From NCBI RefSeq assembly GCF_963678635.1, contig NC_087070.1, positions 44,561,467-44,625,466 on the forward strand: a DNA stretch of 64,000 bases, written 5' to 3'. The translations under genes and the position numbers were made by a program. Shown here in pieces: positions 44,901-56,264 of the stretch. The notes beneath the pieces were generated by a model, which made no database searches, had not been told where the DNA came from, and worked only from the letters and a program-made list of their open reading frames with translations. The first letter of the stretch is position 1. Each line of letters opens with the position of its first letter. This DNA is from Symsagittifera roscoffensis (taxonomy: Eukaryota > Xenacoelomorpha > Acoela > Convolutidae).

Positions 44901-47900
44901 CTGAAAATCAGGGATTTTATAGCCGATATACCAAAACTACATTTTGACGACGCGTCAAAATCTTACCGCATTAATTCTTACCCATGCTCCAGTGGGTTGG
45001 GCTCATGTTTGGAGCAAGAAATCAAACCCGATGTGTGAGCTCCGATAGCGTTTGTCTCCAGGTTTTTTACAAACGGCAGAAGCCAAAATCAGTACAAATG
45101 AACTAAAATGATGGGCCATGGTGTCACCATACGAATCTTTCCAATCATCTCTCTCGTGAAACCCATTCGCTGTTCCTGCTGATCATAAGGCTATTATGTC
45201 GGCGCTTAATGAAAAATACGGCAACAAATCATATTAGTCAAGGCTTAGTATGTGGGCGGATTGAATCATCCCGTTTGACTACGAGGTTATACACCCAAAA
45301 TTTGATTTTCCAAAACCGTCCTCGCACAAAAAATCATCATCAAGTCTAGCCAAGCATTTAATTTGTTATGCTCTCAGAGTTAAGTTAAAACTACCCCGAT
45401 TTGAACAGTTTTCAACGCATTAAATTTTCAGCCACTCAGAGCGTATGGTGTCAATGCAGGCAAAGTTGACTACCACTTTAACAAGAAACTTAGCTAATCC
45501 AATTGCAGCATTTGTTTCAACCAATCAGATTGCAGTAATTTTTGATCAAATCTCACGCTAAAGGTAGTCGAAATTGCGTACTACGTTTCTAACCAATCAC
45601 AGCGTCGTATGCACATTGGATGCACACCGAACTCGCCGCTAGATGCTGAAACAACATGCAAGCCAACCCCAAGCCAGTATAAAATTGGATATATTGGATA
45701 TGGTAAAGCTGATGAGTTAATGAAAAATCATTGTGTTCGAGCTTTCAGTTCACGGTCAAGTTTTATGAATACTTCAAATTCCTCCAGCAAAAACATCGAT
45801 CTTTCAAACAAGCAAATTTACTCATGATCTCTCCTTACTTCCAGACACAACAAATAATATATGCCAGCAGGATCGACATAGTACAAGCGCGCAACAAAAC
45901 CAGAGCATGACACTCCAAAGAGCGTTATGTGGCGACGAGAAACCTCACCGAACAACTCCTATTCACGAAGGTTCAACAGCAGACCGTGGCTCAGGCTGGG
46001 ATCTCTGCCATCAATGGTGGTAAGCCGCTCATCACTCGAGGCAAGAGGAATGTGGTTTGATCTCCCAGGGTTCTTTGACGTGGACCTGGCCGGACTCACA
46101 GGGGAAGATCAATTCTTAGGCCGATGCGCGTGGCTATCATCAACAAAGATGTGTAGTCCTTAAAGAAACTGGGGGATTATATGGCAGCGGTTTTGAACCA
46201 TTGTGTCATAGTTGACAGCAAGCTCGCGATTCGGGAACAGCTTCTAACCGCAATTCTGGCTCAACTTCATTGGTCTCACTCGGTACAAGCAGCTATCTTG
46301 GATGCCTGGGAGTATTTTGGCGCCCTGTCTTGAACTGCCAAACAGTGAACACTTGAGACTGTACTTTGTGTGGTATGATTTTCAAAACATCGAAAATGGT
46401 TAAATTTTCTCAGCCACTATCAGAACTAAAAAAATTTTGCAAAGCAGAGGCATAAAACCCATCCTCACGCCGGTCGGGGATCACAGGAATGGTGATTTAG
46501 TAAAAAGATCAATTCAGACCATCAAGAGGAATTTAGGAGCCGAAAAATTGGATCCAAGCCTTAAAAATCTAATTTCTACAAGTAAGTAAATATCGACGAT
46601 ATCAGAAAAACGAATCAACATTGAAGGAATAACCAATTGAGCTTCATTCTGGGAGGATACTGAACACTTTTTTTTCGTTAACACGTGGAAACAGTGTTAA
46701 TTCTCAGTCTTTAGCCCAATTTCTAAAAAGGAAACCCTTGAAGCCAGAACAGCGAACAAGCCAGGATTGCAGCAGAGATCGCGCAAAACGTAAGGACGCG
46801 AGTTGCTCATATCTTGCAAACTCCTTAAAAACTGGTATCACGAAAGAGACGTTGGGGTTCTACAACCACGTGGGAGACTTCAATATTATCGTACTCTCGC
46901 ACACTCATTGGATTAACATTGCGTCATCATCCAGGCAAAAGATTCGCTAAATTACGTAAATTAGAAAGCTTACTGTTAGAAAACTCCTCAAGACTCAAAG
47001 TTTTTGAAAACTCATTGATCGAAGTTTTGGCAAACCGTTGTTCAAACTGGCTAGGGTCAATATTGTACGTATTTCAGTAAATATATATTTTACTGGCAAA
47101 ATACCACGATGCCTAATCCTAGGCAAATGACTGAGCCGAGCAGATTAAAGTCTAGACTAACAGAGGATCTCACAGCCGAATCTTCCGGTGACTCGATTGT
47201 CAAAATAACAGCTCCCGACACAGAAGATGTTGTCAGGCCATCACACCAGGACTCTCAGGCAGATGAAGCTGTTCAGTTGCCGATCGGTCCTCAACCTGCA
47301 TCGCGTCAATAAGTCTTCTCCATTCAATAAGTCTTCTCCAACTAGGGCGACCAGGATCGGGAGATAAGGCAAGGTCAGCAGCGAGACCAAGAAAGCCCAT
47401 GAGCTTTTTTGTGGTCCATCGCATCACTCAGTCAGAATCGTTTAGGCGGCCGAGACATACACACAAAGCTCATCTGCCGAACGGTGCGTTGATTCGACAC
47501 GCCCAACTCCTTAATAACACCAAATCGAAAACTAGAGGCATCATCTCCGTTTCCACGAATGAATGATGAAGTTACTCCTTTCAAGAAGAAACGGGCAATC
47601 GAGCAGCCTATTAATAAATAACAGTTTGCAACAAAAATTTGAATTTTTGTAACTTAAAAAATTACTTTTGTGACTAAATTACCTAGATCATCCAACCCTG
47701 TGCTAGTTACATCTTTCATGGGTACAAAAAAATTTCATCTGCAAAAAAAAAACTTTCCTGTTGATGGAGCTGTCATGACGCGACCTTCGGTACCTCATTC
47801 TGTGATACGTATTTAACTATTTATAACTTTTATTCAGTAGTTCAAAACGTTTCTCAAGAAACTTTTTAGCGGTCCTAATTAATGTCACACGGTTGTGCGG

Positions 47901-49016
47901 CGAAGTTAGTTGTGAGAGCCTTGATGTTGAAATGAAGTCTACTTTTCTATCTCTCTTATCTGATCCATCAAAACCCAATCAATTCTGGAAAGTCTAAATT
48001 CACATATGATAATCTTTTCTATTTATATAATCAAACATTTCACTCACTTTTCTTTTTTCGACCGACTGTTTTTCGGCCACAAAGATTAATTAATTTCAGA
48101 GAAGTGAGAGTGAAAAAGAATCATATATAATTTTTTCGAGGTGACTATTTTTTTTCTTGTTAAAAATAAAAAAAAACATTACAGGGCAAACTATGTACTT
48201 TGTGGTTTATAAGTGGATTCCGTAACAGGCTCAAAAAGGTTTTGTCATGATATCAGCAACCTGATTCTTCGATCTTTTTTTGTAGTTGTGAACTCCGCAG
48301 ACAAACAGTTGAAACTTTGCGGAAATTTCTAATCCAAATTCAGAACAAGCAGTGTTCACAGTTTAAGTTCAGATGAACGAGATGTTATCTCTTTGATGAA
48401 ATTTTTTATTGTTTTTTGTTCAATGCGTGCGAGTATGATCCTGTTAATTGCAAAAAAGTGCTTTTTATAATTAATGAATAACGTAAAAAGGCTCATCTTA
48501 AAAGCTGATATGCAGTAGCGAATATTAGAATGGGGCAGCGGCGGACGCCCCCTCCCCTCCCCTCCCGCCGCCGCCCTCTTCAGGGATTCGACCCACTGCC
48601 GAAACAAAGGGTTCACGTTTGTACTATTTTGAGCTGAAGGACCTTAAATTTTGTATTGTCTAAAGGTGCCAATAAATACTAACTTTGAGGGGAAGCGCGC
48701 GCCAAAACAACGCGCTTTCCAAAAAATGCCTAAAAACGCCGTTGGTCAAAAATAGGTTCATTATACTGATTTGTGAGTGCTGAAAAAATCAATTTGGTCG
48801 ACCTATAAAAAAGGTGGAAAAAATTGTCGAAACTTTTTTTGAAAATTGGCATACCCCTTGAGAAAATTGTAGATCAGCTCCTGAGTCGCTCATTATTTTA
48901 GTAGTTGTTGATGACGGTCAGTTGGATCTGATTTACTACCAGGATAATGACCAGTGGGAGCTCATTACGCCAGTGGTTATAAAAACTGCGTCAGGCCCAT
49001 ACATTCACAGCAAAAG
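38984..49016 (+). CDS. Nicotinic acetylcholine receptor-like Cys-loop channel subunit, N-terminal part
   Basis: There are three phase-matched exons: 38984-39353, 42277-42477 and 48902-49016. The chosen ATG gives a clean signal peptide (MANIFTSCQLLFTLFALSIT); an in-frame ATG 13 codons upstream would bury it. The ligand-binding domain follows. KLRKKVPKYMPP begins the first helix. KLFVYYYYNSLSAKWDPDEY is the counterpart of the WxxxxLxWxPxEY loop, and FWTPDL the conserved WxPD motif. The signature Cys-loop is CDFDVTYFPYDKQEC, residues 160-174, with 13 residues between the cysteines and the central FPYD. Exon 3 (DDGQLDLIYYQDNDQWELIT) is the following loop leading to strand beta 8. For exon 2, an acceptor 17 bases upstream at 42259 would cause a stop, which fixes the acceptor at 42276. 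The vicinal CC loop, pore helices M1-M4 and C terminus are not in the window, or were not recognised. It would act as a plasma-membrane ligand-gated channel subunit; which ligand cannot be judged. Confidence 0.88.
40101..40370 (+). repeat. Diverged copy of the ~530-bp hairpin-ended family
   Basis: It shows GGATTTAATCGCCGCTTACG, then AATAGCGCG, TTGATCACA and a final TTCGGAACA, in family order, but lacks the head and clear end hairpin. Confidence 0.45.
40350..41525 (+). repeat. Direct duplication split by a hairpin-ended element
   Basis: Block 1 (about 40350-40645) and its copy are in direct orientation. GGATCCGTAGGATCCACTTG at 40388 recurs at 40718; GTTCAGTTTGCGATAGAAGC at 40537 recurs at 41408; and CTTTGCAGTTTGTAGTTTTT-like sequence recurs at 41504. 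The intact ~530-bp element (40823-41347) sits inside the second block and pushes its halves apart. Confidence 0.6.
40823..41347 (+). repeat. ~530-bp hairpin-ended element, copy C
   Basis: Full length, from CTGCTCGTATCAGGGCGAAG through the CAGGGCGAAGCCCTG hairpin to ACTTTCGTATCGAAAGTCGG and AACAA. The internal palindrome TTAATAGCGCGAAATATATC is at 41095. It lies in intron 1 of the receptor gene, sense orientation. Confidence 0.8.
41425..42029. repeat. Two CAGGGGCGGAT-family copies joined tail to tail
   Basis: The left part is a minus-oriented copy (CAAGGGCGGATATAAG then TTTCTCGAGTGAGG). The right part, from about 41735, is a plus-oriented copy ending CCTATATCCGCTCTTG. Each lacks the G-rich head. 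They make a head-less inverted dimer. Confidence 0.5.
42505..42529 (+). repeat. G-rich tract just after a splice donor
   Basis: Fifteen G, one T and nine G begin 27 bp after the donor at 42478 and end 10 bp before the LTR element. It has potential for G-quadruplex formation in the transcript. Confidence 0.9.
42539..42855 (+). repeat. 5' LTR of the + strand Ty3/gypsy-type element
   Basis: It pairs with 47771-48081. The boundaries are set by the shared TGTCA start and the TACCA end. Confidence 0.75.
47771..48081 (+). repeat. 3' LTR of the + strand Ty3/gypsy-type element
   Basis: It pairs with 42539-42855 and ends CGGCCACA. Substitutions and small indels are frequent between the two, so the insertion is old. 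Confidence 0.75.
48512..48885 (+). repeat. ~400-bp CAGGGGCGGAT-family element abutting an acceptor
   Basis: It has a CAGTAGCGAATATTAG start, a G/C-rich CCCCTCCCCTCCC head, GGGATTCGACCCACTGCCGA and an AGCGCGCGCC block, and ends TAGATCAGCTCCTGAG. Its end is 16 bp before the first base of receptor exon 3, so the acceptor's polypyrimidine context lies at the element edge. Confidence 0.7.
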
Positions 49017-49063
49017 GTTAGATTAACAAATCAATCTATAGTTATAAAGTTGATACCAAATTG

Positions 49064-49249
49064 TTGGCAATATCGGTGACCTTGAGCAATTTAATTGGTC
49101 AAAAACTATAGCATTTCAGGTGAACTTGTTTTTTTTTCGTAAATAAACAGTTATTACGTGTGAAAAACAGTGAGAAACTAAAACCCGACGTTGACAGCAG
49201 TTTTCGGCTAATTTCGTTCAGATTCGTTGACCGAAAAGGATATTGCCAA
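49064..49249. mobile_element. 186-bp TTGGCAATATC-ended non-autonomous element
   Basis: The left end TTGGCAATATCGGTGACC and the right end GACCGAAAAGGATATTGCCA are imperfect inverted repeats. It is the compact, uninterrupted version of the element at 23181-24175. It begins 48 bp after the end of receptor exon 3. Confidence 0.75.
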
Positions 49250-49373
49250 AAATTTGCCATTAACTGTACAACTAGATCTAAGGGTATTGACATTTAATTA
49301 TTGACATCGCCCTTATTGACATTTCATTACCAAATTTTGATGCATCTGACAATTTGTACCCAAAGGAGGAGAA

Positions 49374-50035
49374 AGAACCCAAACATAAATAAACCCTGAT
49401 TAGTGGCTACTCGAGTCGAGTTTTAAGGCCGAAAATTGAGCAAAACTATAGTGTTTTTATACGTTTGGGCTCAAAATTTTGCAAAACGAGTGATTTAAGG
49501 TTTCAAATACAAAACCACTCAAAAACCGTTCTAAATTTTGCGGGTTTTTAAACATTTTTTCTTTTCAAAAACTCTGATTCTTCGCCAAACCAGCACTGAT
49601 TTCGGACTTATTAAGAATTTCAACTGCGAAAAGCTTACCTTTTGCGAATTCTCCGTTAAATCAACGTTGATTGAGGGCTGCAAAAACACTACGAAGATCC
49701 AAGGTTTTTCTATTCAGTGCTGCAATATAACTAAAACCCGATGACGATCGCTGATATTTTGCTAGATCAGCGCTATGTTGAAGTGGTCTTAAAACTGCGG
49801 AAACACCGACACCCTTAGTTTAAAGCTAAGAAAGCGCTGCAAAACGCTGTAAAACTAAAAACTCCATTTCTTTGCTAAATCAACGTTTTTGAGATCGCAT
49901 CGATAGAACCGAAAGCGCTTCAAAAAATCTAGACAATCAGGATCAACCTTGAACTTCATTCAAATCAGCGCTAACTCAGGACTGTATTAAAACCGCTGGA
50001 TACTGTAAGCCATGCCACACGCATTGGTCGTCGTA
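49374..50035. repeat. Degenerate AAATCAGCGCT tandem-repeat field, left part
   Basis: It opens with AAATAAACCCTGATTAGTGG and continues as loosely spaced units (about 80-110 bp) built on AAATCAGCGCTnAnTnAGG and GCTGCAAAAACACT. It is interrupted by the minus-strand LTR element and resumes at 56265. Confidence 0.6.
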
Positions 50036-50866
50036 ATCTAATAAAAATATACTAAAAACCTACCTAATCTAACTTAAAAACAATAAAAAGGTAAAAATAG
50101 AATTCAATGAAAATGTGTGTTATTTCTTACTAAAAAACAATAACACTGACGCTCGCTCACAACGAAGGAGGTCACTTGCGTTAAGCCAAGGTCATATAAG
50201 ACCAGTTAATTACGAATAGATAAAAGAAAAAAATTAGTCACAACGCTTCCCCTAACTGGGAAAGTTTTACAGCCCATCCAAAAATGGGTGATCCTTTTCT
50301 CCCTGTCCTTCACGAGACGAAAAACGTGTACAAAAATCACAACTAACTAGAGAGCAACCAGATAGTTTACAGAGTACGAATACAAGGTTTACGCATTAAG
50401 GAACTAAGGAATTAAGGAACATCTTGAGTGATTAGATTGATCAAGAAAAAGATGAGTAAAGTAGACTGATTTAACCAATGGAATTTGATAGAAGTCAATA
50501 TGATAAGGCTTTATTGAATTATTTCGACAAAAAAGGATGTTAAGATCCGATGGTTACGTAAATTTTTGCTGAAGAGAACTGATAGCTAGAATTTAAAAGT
50601 TTAGGAGAAAATGGGTTTGTGGAATAATCCGACGGACTATCTATTTCTCAGAGAAGAAAAAAAATAGAAGTAATGATAAACAACTACTACACCTACATTA
50701 GTGTTAACGGACTGGAGATAAATTCTTTCGAAATTTATATAAGGTTAACTTAAAGGTAGCACCTGCAGTGAGCATGAATTGCTCACAGAAAAGAAATAAA
50801 TAGTCCAAATAAGACCAATTAGATTTTAGTTTTAGTTTTTGTCAAGGAATTTTTTACACTGTCTAA

Positions 50867-51635
50867 TTAAATCTGAGTCGATATCTCCGAATCGTCCAAA
50901 TCTTCTACTACTGAGGGTGGCGATGAGGTTAGTAGCTCCTGTACTTCTTCTTCCGTGAAAGTTCTTGTTTCAGGCACTATTTCCGTCGGATTTTGTGAGA
51001 CGATGGGACTAGGTTGTTCAATTGACTGAGCGACCAAAATTTCTCTACAATCCCTCTCGTTTTCGAATATGACATCGCTCACTGTGTCGGATATGACATC
51101 GCTAAGTGTGAAGGTATTATCTGCTGTCCCCGATGCTTGCTCGCCTATAACATCTACAAACAACCTTTTACTATAAAAATTTGGTGGTCCCACGTTTCGC
51201 ATTGGTCTAGAAGGAATTAAGAAATTACGTTCAGGGGAAGACTCTCCCACTTTGTAGACCGGTATATCTTCTGCGGAATCACTACCAATTCCAGTTTCAC
51301 TGCCTGTTCAGGTTGTACACTGGTGTTTTTGGTCGTCTCTGGCGTGATGTCATAAAAATCGAACATCGAAGGTGGTTCCGTCTGTCCCGGGAACTCTAGT
51401 CCAATTTGCATCGAAAGGGTAGTTGCCGGTAATATTGTCTGACGGAGTGATGGCCATTTCTTGCCTTGTTCTAGCGCAAGCCTTACTGCTCATTGATCCT
51501 GCTTCATATAAATTAATCAGATCCGGGACAGTGACATTACCTTTGAAAGTTTTTGGTTGTTTCAAACAATTATCCTTTATGGCGCTATCTGATTTCCTTA
51601 AGATCTTCCCGCTAGCGAGTTTCATTGTTGAATGA
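50867..51635 (-). pseudogene. C-terminal tail of the LTR element polyprotein
   Basis: Two or three overlapping minus frames (51625-51350, 51411-51217, 51250-50867) read continuous acidic, proline-rich text once frameshifts are allowed for, for example VPETRTFTEEEVQELLTSSP. No domain is recognised; the position downstream of integrase suggests a chromodomain-less tail. Confidence 0.5.
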
Positions 51636-53484
51636 GACGAAAGTATTATTTTCTCTCCGAAAGGTCGATAAACAGGCTCCTTGATTCAAACTTTTTCGGC
51701 AAATGCTACCTTTCTTTAGGGTGTTTTGGAGTGGCAGTCTCTTAGGTTTCGTCGCTCAGAGAGTCATGGTTGGCGAAGGGCTCGGTTCCGAGTCGTATCC
51801 CTTTTCTTCGGGGTTAGGATTTTTGTTATACAAAGGAGTGCCCAGGTATCCATCTTCTATTCTGTCATCTGCCGCCCAATTGTTTGCCCTGTTTCTTGAC
51901 ATAATTGAGTTTCCGTTGTCTAAAAGTTTACTACGATTTAGATTGATCAAGGTTTTCCATAATGTGTTTGTTGTTCTGTTGAAATGTTTTTCGTAATGAT
52001 TGCGTTTTATTTTCGATTGTTTTGTGCTCCGTAGGTTCCAAATGATCTTGGATACTGAGTGCCTAATTGTAGGTTTTGTTAATTCCGAAGACTTTGTTTG
52101 TAATTTTGATGTGACAGTATTGACAAGTTTTTCCACTAATCTGTTGGAACGGTGGTCGCCAACTGTACAATAAAATTTTATATTATGTGAAAGACGAAGT
52201 AATTTAATATCTGCTCTGGTGAAACACGAAGCGTGGTCGACCAGAATTGAATTTGGGGTTCCATGAAGATGAGTACAATCGGTAAGAAAGTCAATTACTG
52301 TTTTGGCTGAAGTACTTCAAGTAATTTTTGCCGAAGGGAACTCAGAGAATCTATTTATACGTAGTAAGATATATTTACAATGCCCCCATGCGGAATCTAA
52401 TAAACCTGCAAAATCAAATCAATTTCTTCTTCTACAAATTTGAGATCTGAAGGTGATTATAACGTTTTTCAGGAATTCGGCATAAGATTTTATAGTTTTT
52501 TCCGTGAAAGTAAATCATACTGTTACTAGGTGGCGACCAGACGTATTTTGAGAAGATTTTCAGTCGAAATTGTCTGGGACAGGTTTCATGGGGGCTGTTC
52601 GCAATACAAATGGTAAACATAACTTGTTGTCTAAATAAAGTAATCCGTTAGCGGTATAAATTTTTTTTCTTCTAAATTTGTGGAATTAACTGCCCAATTT
52701 ATTGATTTAATCTCCCATCTTCTTCTAGAGCTCTGACTATGGGGTATAAAACGATATTTTTGCTTTTAAAGAAGCTGTTCAATTCCAATGGTTTTTCAGT
52801 CACTTTTAGAGATTCTAGGCTTTTTTCTTAATTGTGATGACTGATCCGAAGATTATTTCTCTTGTGTATAAATTAAAACAAAAACGGAAGATGGTGGAGT
52901 TTTTATAAGTCCACTATGTACCTTTACAATATTCACAATATTCGATATTATGGGAGATTTAAGAAAATTCAAAGGGAGAGATTTAAAAAATATAGAGAAA
53001 AGAAAAGTATAAAATGGTCAATTTAGAACAATTCTTTAAGAATACTCCCGGAGAATACAATTAAAGTACAAAATTTGGAATGGAAATGACCAAAATTGTA
53101 AATTGTCAATCTGGAGCCAACTAAGTTTAGAATTGAAGCGAATATTATAATATGTAGTATTACGTCAATGGAAATTTCCGAAATTTGTCCGATCAATTTT
53201 GAGTGATACTTTGAGGTATTAATAACTGTGTATCTGACGGATTTATGATTGAATTGATTTTACTTACTGTTGTTACAACGAATTCTTCATCATAATATGA
53301 AGGAACAATTTGTGTTCCCATTGGAAGTCTAGAAATAAAATCCGTGAAGCCAATATTCTTACCCGCTAGGTGTTTGTTCGAGAAATTAAACAGCAAAAGT
53401 CTGTCCACCCATCTTGTTAAACTACCATGATAGGTTTTAATTCCATGATTATAGATATTACTGATAAAAAGGCTTTATGATTGA

Positions 53485-53847
53485 TTATGATTTCAAATTC
53501 CGAACCGTATATAGAAAATTTTTGTAGTGTTCTACAGACCAAACAACACCAAGGAGTTTGAGTTCATTCGCTGAGTATGTAGCCTCGTGTGGTTTTAAGG
53601 AAATTGATCTCCAGTCTTTCACGCCTGGTTGTTCGAGCGTTGCGCCGAGACCGTTATGTGATCCGTCCGATTTTACTCGTGTTTTCAGTTTCACGTTGAT
53701 GTGTGTCTTTTCGGTTAAGCTAACAGTTTCTGATTTGATTTTCTCAAAAGCTATGTTATAATCGTCTGACCAAGTGAATATCGATTTTTTAATTAAAATT
53801 GGTCCTAAATGACTTCCCAATGATGCAAGGTTTGGTACGAGTTTCAT
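53485..53847 (-). pseudogene. RNase H segment of the minus-strand LTR element
   Basis: A 120-codon uninterrupted frame. KSDGSHNGLGATLEQPG carries the first catalytic Asp; ATYSANELKLLGVVWSVEHY carries the Glu-containing helix. It is typical of Ty3/gypsy RNase H following the reverse transcriptase. Confidence 0.8.
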
Positions 53848-54164
53848 AAATTGGTTGAGCCGAAAAATTTAATGAACTCCTTCAAGTTCCGAGGGATTGG
53901 GATCGATTTTATTTCTAAGGTTTTATCTTCCAGAGGGGTTACTCCTGTTTTTGGTATTTCGCTACTTTACCGCGAACTTAGTATTGTCGAGCGTAGTTGA
54001 AATCTTTTCAACAATTTCTTTATGTTCCTTAAGGCCTTCTTATGTTTAAATTGTCATCGAGGTAGACGTTAGCAAAAGGGATGAGTGCATTGGTTGAGTG
54101 ATTGACTGCATTACTCTTTGAAACTCATTTAGCCTATCGCCTAGTCCGTAAATCCCGTTAGAAA

Positions 54165-54640
54165 CTAATTTGTACCAGTTATATTTCCTCCAACGATGCT
54201 ACAATTACTATGTTTGCTCGTGAAATTGTTTATATTAAGTTGGCTGTTAGCATATTTAAGGTCTAATTTTGTGAACCAGACTTCTTGGTCGGATTTTTCT
54301 GAAAAATGAGATGCAGCATTATTTGCTGGTTTTTGAATTTTTGGCATCTGGTACTTATTTTTGACTTTTTGTTCGTTCAAAAAAATAGAGTCTAACGCGA
54401 GCTTCATTGATTTATTTTTCTTGCAGGTAATAACTATTGGGCTATAAATCTATCTTCGTCGCATGATTGTAGCTTCTTAATGTGTCCTTCGGAAATAAGT
54501 CTGTCAAGCTCTTTGCTTACTGCCGAAAGTAAATGTAGCGGAATCCTACGCCCTTTTAATTGTAATGGTTTCAGTGGGTCGTGAATGTGAGTAAACACGA
54601 GTTGGTTCTTAATTTTACTGATTCTGTTGAATAATTTGTT
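54165..54640 (-). pseudogene. Reverse transcriptase N-terminal part of the minus-strand LTR element
   Basis: Broken frames read KGRRIPLHLLSAVSKELDRL, then EVWFTKLDLKYANSQLNINN (the LDLxxAYxQ block with Asn for Tyr), then TSKHSNCSIVGGNITGT. The downstream palm with YLDD follows at 54049-54072. Confidence 0.75.
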
Positions 54641-55615
54641 GAAGTTCTTGAAAATGGTTTCAGTTTTATTCTTGTATAACCCAACGGAATTTATAAAGAC
54701 TGACTTTCAATGCTTTTCATGTATGAGGAAAGGGTTTTTGTGCAACTTCTATCCCGACGTGAGGTGGATTGTCATTTCCTAGGATGTTTCGTTCGTGCCC
54801 CTCAGTTATGAAGAAAGCTGTATTGTCGTACATCCATCCGTTCGATTTTATTTGTGAGATGACAATTCCCACAATCTTTATCGGGTCATTCGTGAAGACG
54901 CAGTTTTAATCTTTTGCAGCTTAATTGACTGTGTTAATTTTAAATGTGGATCGCGTAATTTAAGTTCGTGTATTAAGTTTCTTTTCAAAAAGCTTTCTGG
55001 CCTTCCTGAGTCCACCTGTATAATTAGCCATAGATTTTTGTTATCGTTTTGTCCCGTTTCTGACCATGCAATAATTACTCCTCAACAATCTTTATGTACA
55101 TGGTTATTTACAGCAGGTTTGTCCGACGGAATTACAATAACTTCAGTATCTACAATTTCGTGATTTTTTACATTAATTACGTTTTTCTTCGAGACTTACA
55201 ATTTTTTTTTGAAATGTCCTTGAAAATTACAAGATGGACATTTTGCTTCTCGTTTATGAAAACTCCGATAATTATTTACAGCATTATTATTTAGAGAGTA
55301 AGAGAGTTTAAATATACTTGTCATTTTCGAATGGTTTGAGATTCCTTTCTCATCAACTAAGGCAACATTTGAAGTTTTTTTTGGGGGAGGGGAGGGGGGT
55401 TGGGAGATTTTCAGTCAAAGTTTTCCGCTTTTCTTTGCCATTTCTGCTGAAGCACCCCAGCAGAACTGTTCCAAGCTTTCTCTATCTCTCTGGCGTCTAT
55501 TGATTAGCTTATGGCGTTCGAATGTCACATTGAGTTTTCTAATAAAAGCTTGGTTTAGGAAAATCCAAATTTCGGCGAAATATATTAGTAGGATTTTGGA
55601 TTTTAAAATTTTTTG

Positions 55616-56014
55616 TTAGAAAACTCTTTTATTTTCGCTTTCAAGTGCTAGGTATAGCATAGACTGAATCTTCTTGTTCGCTTCTTCAATGCGCATTCCA
55701 TTAAAGATCTTTGTTCTCAGCTTGATTGGGGAGCTCTCGCAATCGCTGAATCTGCTTTTTACTTCTGCGTTCCTTGCTAGACGTTCCGTTTTTGCTGTCG
55801 TTGATTTGTTTTGAGGCTCTCCCGCCAGTTGTAGGATATCTGGTTCCAAGAATTCGAGTGGGTTTAATAGGCTATCGATGTTCTCTTTGGCTATTAATGC
55901 CAGTTGGAACATATCCCCCCAATCTTTCCACGGGGTTGAGAGATCGATAGAGTGAGATTGCCAGAATGGAGGTACTCCACTAATGCTAGATTCGCTTACA
56001 AATGACTGAGCCAT
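55616..56014 (-). pseudogene. gag fragment of the minus-strand LTR element
   Basis: 132 codons from an ATG 30 bp inside the 5' LTR edge. It starts MAQSFVSESS and includes WQSHSIDLSTPWKDWGDMFQ and ARNAEVKSRFSDCES. It is the N-terminal capsid-type region of the polyprotein; the frame breaks before the zinc knuckle. Confidence 0.65.
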
Positions 56015-56264
56015 TAAGAAAAAAATATCTTAAAATAAAAAAATGGTATGAAACAGAGTTCAATTAAAATGTGTGTTATTTTACCAAGACAAAATAACAC
56101 TGACGCTCGCTCACTCAGAAGGAGGTCACTTGCGTTAAACCAAGGTCCTATACGTGCAGTTAATTAAAAAAATTATAAATGAATAAGAACAATCACAACA
56201 AACACAACCTTCTAAAACCACGTTAAAAGGATGCTTGTGCGAGAGGAGAGGGAAGGAGGAGGAG

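Larger units (their letters stand above)
42539..48081 (+). mobile_element. Ty3/gypsy-type LTR retrotransposon, degenerate
   Basis: Two diverged LTRs, 42539-42855 and 47771-48081, align along their length. Each starts TGTCA(C/T)GA, shares CACACGnTTGTG, GTTGAAnnnAAGTCTA, CAATTCTGGAAA and TTTTCGGC, and ends at a CA. Internal coding is broken by stops and frameshifts. A gag-like fragment lies at 43040-43227. A nucleocapsid zinc-knuckle relic (KGHFAKTC, with one Cys context damaged by a stop) lies at 43745-43785. RNase H is at about 44930-45125 (SSGLGSCLEQ ... AEAKISTNELK). The integrase zinc-binding region is at 46215-46335 (ILAQLHWSHSVQAAILDA) and an integrase core segment at 46440-46580 (GDHRNGDLVKRSIQTIKR). 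No reverse transcriptase core was recognised, so that region may be deleted. It is in the same orientation as the host gene, inside receptor intron 2. Confidence 0.85.
50089..56197 (-). mobile_element. Ty3/gypsy-type LTR retrotransposon on the minus strand
   Basis: Short LTRs lie at 56044-56197 (5') and about 50089-50242 (3'). They share GTGACCTCCTT, GAGCGAGCGTCAGTGTTATT and ATAACACACATTTT on the sense strand, and start TGTGA. Sense-order coding: gag at 56014-55616 (132 residues, PPFWQSHSIDLSTPWKDWGD); a zinc-knuckle relic near 55255-55200 (CPSCNFQGHF); the protease VDSG motif near 55010; reverse transcriptase about 54640-53990, with FTKLDLKYANSQL, YGLGDRLNEFQRVMQ and the catalytic YLDD at 54049-54072; RNase H 53847-53485 (KSDGSHNGLGATLEQ, ATYSANELKLLGVVW); a linker HLAGKNIGFTDFISRLP at 53408-53193; integrase 52620-52050 (with a GDHRSNRLVEKLVNTV block); and a C-terminal tail to 50867. 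Frameshifts and stops separate these, so it is inactive, but it is much better preserved than the element at 42539-48081. Confidence 0.9.

Noticed and set aside
53558-53761. Plus-strand frame at 53558-53761, and others at 51423-51996
   Set aside because: They are antisense shadows of the minus-strand LTR element polyprotein.
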